DNA from: Sphingobium sp. SYK-6
GTDB taxonomy: Bacteria; Pseudomonadota; Alphaproteobacteria; Sphingomonadales; Sphingomonadaceae
Length of the DNA stretch: 64,000 bases
Direction: 5' to 3'
Assembly (NCBI RefSeq): GCF_000283515.1
Contig: NC_015976.1
Location: 3,866,001-3,930,000, forward strand
Under the pieces are notes generated by a model. The model was not told the DNA's origin. It ran no database searches and worked only from the letters and a program-made list of their open reading frames with translations. Positions 61,432 through 64,000 of this stretch are shown piece by piece (the first letter of the stretch is position 1; the number at the start of each line of letters is the position of its first letter). Both the position numbers and the translations under genes were made by a program.

Positions 61432-61587
61432 ATGGTCGATACATTCTCATTGTTGCTGACGCACGGCCTGATCCTGCTTGCCTGCTGGCGCCTGCTCGGC
61501 CGCAACGACCTCGACGATGAGAGCGGCGGCGAGACGCGCGACCTGCTCGGCCGCCCGCGGGAGACAAGGGACCGCCACGATGCGTGA
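61432..61587 (+). CDS. Small membrane protein before the O-ligase gene
   Basis: This 51-aa frame starts at ATG 61432 and overlaps the next start by 8 bases. It has one hydrophobic segment at ~5-22 (FSLLLTHGLILLACWRLL), then a charged tail (GRNDLDDESGGETRD). No strong Shine-Dalgarno seen, and expression is unproven. It may be translated with the O-ligase gene. Confidence 0.5.
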   Translation: MVDTFSLLLTHGLILLACWRLLGRNDLDDESGGETRDLLGRPRETRDRHDA

Positions 61588-62959
61588 CCTGTTCTTCATC
61601 GCCTTCCTCGCGGCCATGTTCGCTCTGGGCCTGAAGCGGCCGTTCATTCTCGTGCTGGTCTATGCCTATATCGACATCGTCTCGCCCCAGCGCCTCTCAT
61701 ATTATCTGCTGAACGCCATCCCGATCTCGCTCATTGCCTTCGCCGCGGCGGTGGTCGGATGGCTGGTCTTCGACGACAAGAAGGACTGCCGCCTCTCGCG
61801 CCGACAGCTGCTGCTGGTCGCCCTCCTGCTCTATTGCGGCTACACGACGCTCCATGCCGACTTCCCCATCGAGGCCCGGACCAAGTGGGACTGGGTGTGG
61901 AAGGCGCTGCTCTTCGCCATTTTCCTGCCACTGACCCTGCGCACGAAGCTGCGGCTGGAAGCGCTCGCGCTCGTCATGGTGCTGTGCGCGGGCACGATCA
62001 TCATCACCGGCGGCATCAAGACCGTGCTGGGCGGCGGGGGCTACGGCACGCTGCGCCTGATGGTGGACAACAATAGCGGCCTCTTCGAAGGCAGCATCAT
62101 CTCCACCGTGGCGATCGCGATCATTCCGCTCATTCTGTATCTTTCCCGGCACGGCACCGTGTTTCCGCCGGACTGGCGCGTGCGTACCTTCGCTTATTGT
62201 TTCTGCGGCGCCTGCCTACTGATGCCGATCGGCACCGAGGCGCGCACCGGCCTCGTCTGCGCCGCCGTGCTCGCCATCATGATGTGGTGGCAGACGAAAA
62301 GGCGGATGCTCTATGCGGCCGCGGGCGTCCTCGCGATGATCTGCGCCATTCCCTTCCTGCCCAGCAGCTTCACCCAGCGCATGGACACCATCTCGCAATA
62401 TCAGGCTGACGAAAGCGCCTCGACGCGACTCCAGGTCTGGAAATGGACACTGGATTATGTCGCACGCAATCCGCTCGGCGGCGGCTTCGACAATTATCTC
62501 CAGAACAGCTTCACTTACCACACCGTCCAGAAGAGCGGCACGCCGGACAACCAGCGCGTCGAGCATGTCGTGGTGACCGACCGGGGCCGTGCCTACCACT
62601 CAAGCTATTTCGAGATGCTCGGCGAACAGGGGTTTCCCGGCCTGCTGCTCTGGCTCGCGCTGAACCTGGGCACGCTGGTGCAGAGCGAGCGCCTGCGCCG
62701 CCGCTACAAGGACAGCGACAATCCCGATTATCAATGGGTCGCGCCTTTCGCACGGGCAATGGTCCAGGGCCACATCATCTATCTGGTCGGCTCGCTGTTC
62801 GTCGGCATCGCCTACCAGCCTTTCGTCTTCATGCTGATCGCGCTGCAGATCGGCGCGACCACCTACACGCGGCGGCGCTGGCAGGCCGAGAGCTGGCGTC
62901 CGATGAGGGCACCAGTCGCGGCGACCGGCGGAGTCGCCGGCCCGATAGCCGCCGATTGA
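61580..62959 (+). CDS. O-antigen-ligase-like protein, exosortase-A type
   Basis: This 459-aa protein with 10-12 membrane segments starts at ATG 61580. A periplasmic loop from ~265 to ~350 contains the Wzy-C-like ARNPLGGGFDNYL, the feature of O-ligases and glycan polymerases, and a His (YHSSYFEMLGEQGFPG). The N-terminal RDLFFIAFLAAMFALGLKRPFI matches the PEP-CTERM-associated O-glycosylation ligase. It probably joins or polymerises a glycan in the inner membrane. Other EPS genes are outside the window or scattered. Confidence 0.87.
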   Translation: MRDLFFIAFLAAMFALGLKRPFILVLVYAYIDIVSPQRLSYYLLNAIPISLIAFAAAVVGWLVFDDKKDCRLSRRQLLLVALLLYCGYTTLHADFPIEARTKWDWVWKALLFAIFLPLTLRTKLRLEALALVMVLCAGTIIITGGIKTVLGGGGYGTLRLMVDNNSGLFEGSIISTVAIAIIPLILYLSRHGTVFPPDWRVRTFAYCFCGACLLMPIGTEARTGLVCAAVLAIMMWWQTKRRMLYAAAGVLAMICAIPFLPSSFTQRMDTISQYQADESASTRLQVWKWTLDYVARNPLGGGFDNYLQNSFTYHTVQKSGTPDNQRVEHVVVTDRGRAYHSSYFEMLGEQGFPGLLLWLALNLGTLVQSERLRRRYKDSDNPDYQWVAPFARAMVQGHIIYLVGSLFVGIAYQPFVFMLIALQIGATTYTRRRWQAESWRPMRAPVAATGGVAGPIAAD

Positions 62960-63007
62960 CGCTCGCCCCGGCGCGTGCGACCACTCCTCTCCTGAGAGGA
63001 ACCTGCC

Positions 63008-63964
63008 TTGCCGATACCAAAGCCACTTGATCGGGGCATCCGCCTGCCGGTGATCGGCGCGCCATTGTTCATCATTTCCAATCCCGACCTGGTGATCGCG
63101 CAATGCAAGGCGGGGATCATCGGCGCGATGCCTTCGCTCAATGCGCGCGAGCCGGAGCGGCTGGAGGACTGGCTCGCCAGGATCCACGAGGCACTGGCAG
63201 CGCATGACGCGGCGAACCCGGAGAGCCCGGCGGCGCCCTATGCCGTCAATCTCATCGTCCACCGCTCCAATCCGCGCCTCATGGAGGATCTCGCAATCTG
63301 CGCGCGCTTCAAGGTGCCGCTGGTCATCACGTCGCTCGGCGCCAATACGGACGTGAACGCGGCCGTCCATGAGTGGGGCGGGCTCGTCTTCCACGACGTC
63401 ATCAACCAGCGCTTCGCCCACAAGGCCGTGGAAAAAGGTGCCGACGGGCTGATCCTGGTGGGCGCCGGGGCGGGCGGCCATGCCGGCGCGCAATCGCCCT
63501 TCGCGCTGATGGCGGAAACGCGGGCATGGTTCGACGGGCCGATTGCCCTCTCCGGCGCGATTTCCACCGGCGCAGGCATTCTCGCCGCGCAGGCGATGGG
63601 CGCGGACTTCGCCTATATCGGCTCGGCCTTCATCGCCACGGACGAGGCGCGCGCGGCGCCGGCCTACAAGCAGGGCATCGTCTCGGGCGCGGCGGACGAT
63701 ATCGTCTATTCGAGCTACTTCACCGGCGTGCCCGGCAACTATCTGCGCGGATCGATCACCGCGCAGGGCCTCGACCCGGACAATCTGCCGGCCCGGGATC
63801 CCTCGATCATGGATTTCGGCGCGGCGAGCGGCGCCAAGGCGTGGCGCGACATCTGGGGCGCGGGTCAGGGCATCGGATCGGTTCGCGAGATCGTGCCGGC
63901 TGCCCAGCTGATCGAACGCCTGTCGCAGGAGCATCTGTCCGCGCGGCAAAGGCTGTGCGGCTGA
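63008..63964 (+). CDS. Nitronate monooxygenase family flavoprotein
   Basis: This 318-aa protein starts at TTG 63008 with AGAGGA upstream. The FMN TIM-barrel has APLFIISNPDLVIAQCKAGIIGAMPS near the start, the loop GAGAGGHAGAQSPFALMAE (~152) with the catalytic-type His, LSGAISTG and GADFAYIGSAFIA. It oxidises nitronates or acts as an enoyl reductase-like oxidoreductase. It sits after the O-ligase gene with no visible link. The remaining 36 bases of the window hold nothing recognised. Confidence 0.9.
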   Translation: MPIPKPLDRGIRLPVIGAPLFIISNPDLVIAQCKAGIIGAMPSLNAREPERLEDWLARIHEALAAHDAANPESPAAPYAVNLIVHRSNPRLMEDLAICARFKVPLVITSLGANTDVNAAVHEWGGLVFHDVINQRFAHKAVEKGADGLILVGAGAGGHAGAQSPFALMAETRAWFDGPIALSGAISTGAGILAAQAMGADFAYIGSAFIATDEARAAPAYKQGIVSGAADDIVYSSYFTGVPGNYLRGSITAQGLDPDNLPARDPSIMDFGAASGAKAWRDIWGAGQGIGSVREIVPAAQLIERLSQEHLSARQRLCG

Positions 63965-64000
63965 CGGTCGACGCGCCCGGGGCACACCCGGCCGGGGGCA

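Noticed and set aside
1..64000. CRISPR arrays, transposases, prophage structural genes, rRNA or tRNA
   Set aside because: None seen by reading: no regularly spaced repeats, no integrase or transposase motifs, no rRNA-like blocks.

Overview
The window reads as one stretch of chromosome from a GC-rich alphaproteobacterium of the order Sphingomonadales (Sphingobium/Novosphingobium/Sphingopyxis type). The grounds are two large TonB-dependent receptors, a peripheral catabolic cluster of SDR/MDR/amidohydrolase enzymes, exosortase-A-type glycan genes, prfB without the programmed frameshift, and frequent GTG/TTG starts. No rRNA, tRNA, CRISPR array, transposase or prophage structural gene was seen. 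The taxonomic call is inference from gene content.

Region 1 (1-10.8 kb) is a catabolic island. It holds a TetR-type regulator cut by the window edge, two paralogous SDRs flanking a TonB-dependent receptor, a quinone-oxidoreductase-like MDR, an alpha/beta hydrolase that looks broken by a deletion/frameshift, and a metal-dependent amidohydrolase with a palindrome at its 5' end. Region 2 (10.9-20.6 kb) is housekeeping and stress: TauE/SafE, a DUF455 ferritin-like protein, an M23 peptidase, an A-type Fe-S carrier, exonuclease III, a cupin, ComM, and an HxlR regulator divergent from a five-gene operon (DUF1428, two VOC proteins, GST, SRPBCC).

Region 3 (20.7-25.3 kb) is the most striking part. It is a phage-shock (Psp) locus with pspF divergent from a sigma-54-type promoter. 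The promoter drives a 56-aa membrane peptide gene, then pspA, pspB and pspC, then six small ORFs, five of them membrane/coiled-coil proteins. PspC and most of these proteins end in the same 19-residue coiled-coil motif, which suggests an expanded envelope-stress complex.

Region 4 (25.4-35.8 kb) holds sodB, a universal stress protein, the pdhC-thioesterase-lpd operon, a PAP2 phosphatase, an exported amidohydrolase and a second TonB-dependent receptor. Two inverted copies of an unannotated element of about 225 bp with conserved hairpins lie in its gene-free gaps. Region 5 (36-55.3 kb) is envelope and core: mtgA, pyrC, ygfZ, a glutaminyl cyclase, a DsbA-like protein, an M48 protease, RNase E, AmiC-type amidase, PBP1A, a diguanylate cyclase, DUF2062, prfB, a lipobox-bearing methyltransferase, and a BioF2-like acyltransferase overlapping a JmjC-like cupin. 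Region 6 (55.4-64 kb) has a putative zincin, a second BioF2-like acyltransferase, an S24 repressor divergent from two small genes with clear TAGGA-N4-TCCTA operators, a Pro-rich membrane protein, an exosortase-A-type glycosyltransferase and O-antigen-ligase-like protein, and a nitronate monooxygenase.

Coordinates are from reading the sequence. Start codons were chosen by Shine-Dalgarno match, signal peptide or overlap with the upstream gene, and ambiguous ones are flagged. Nothing was checked against a database.
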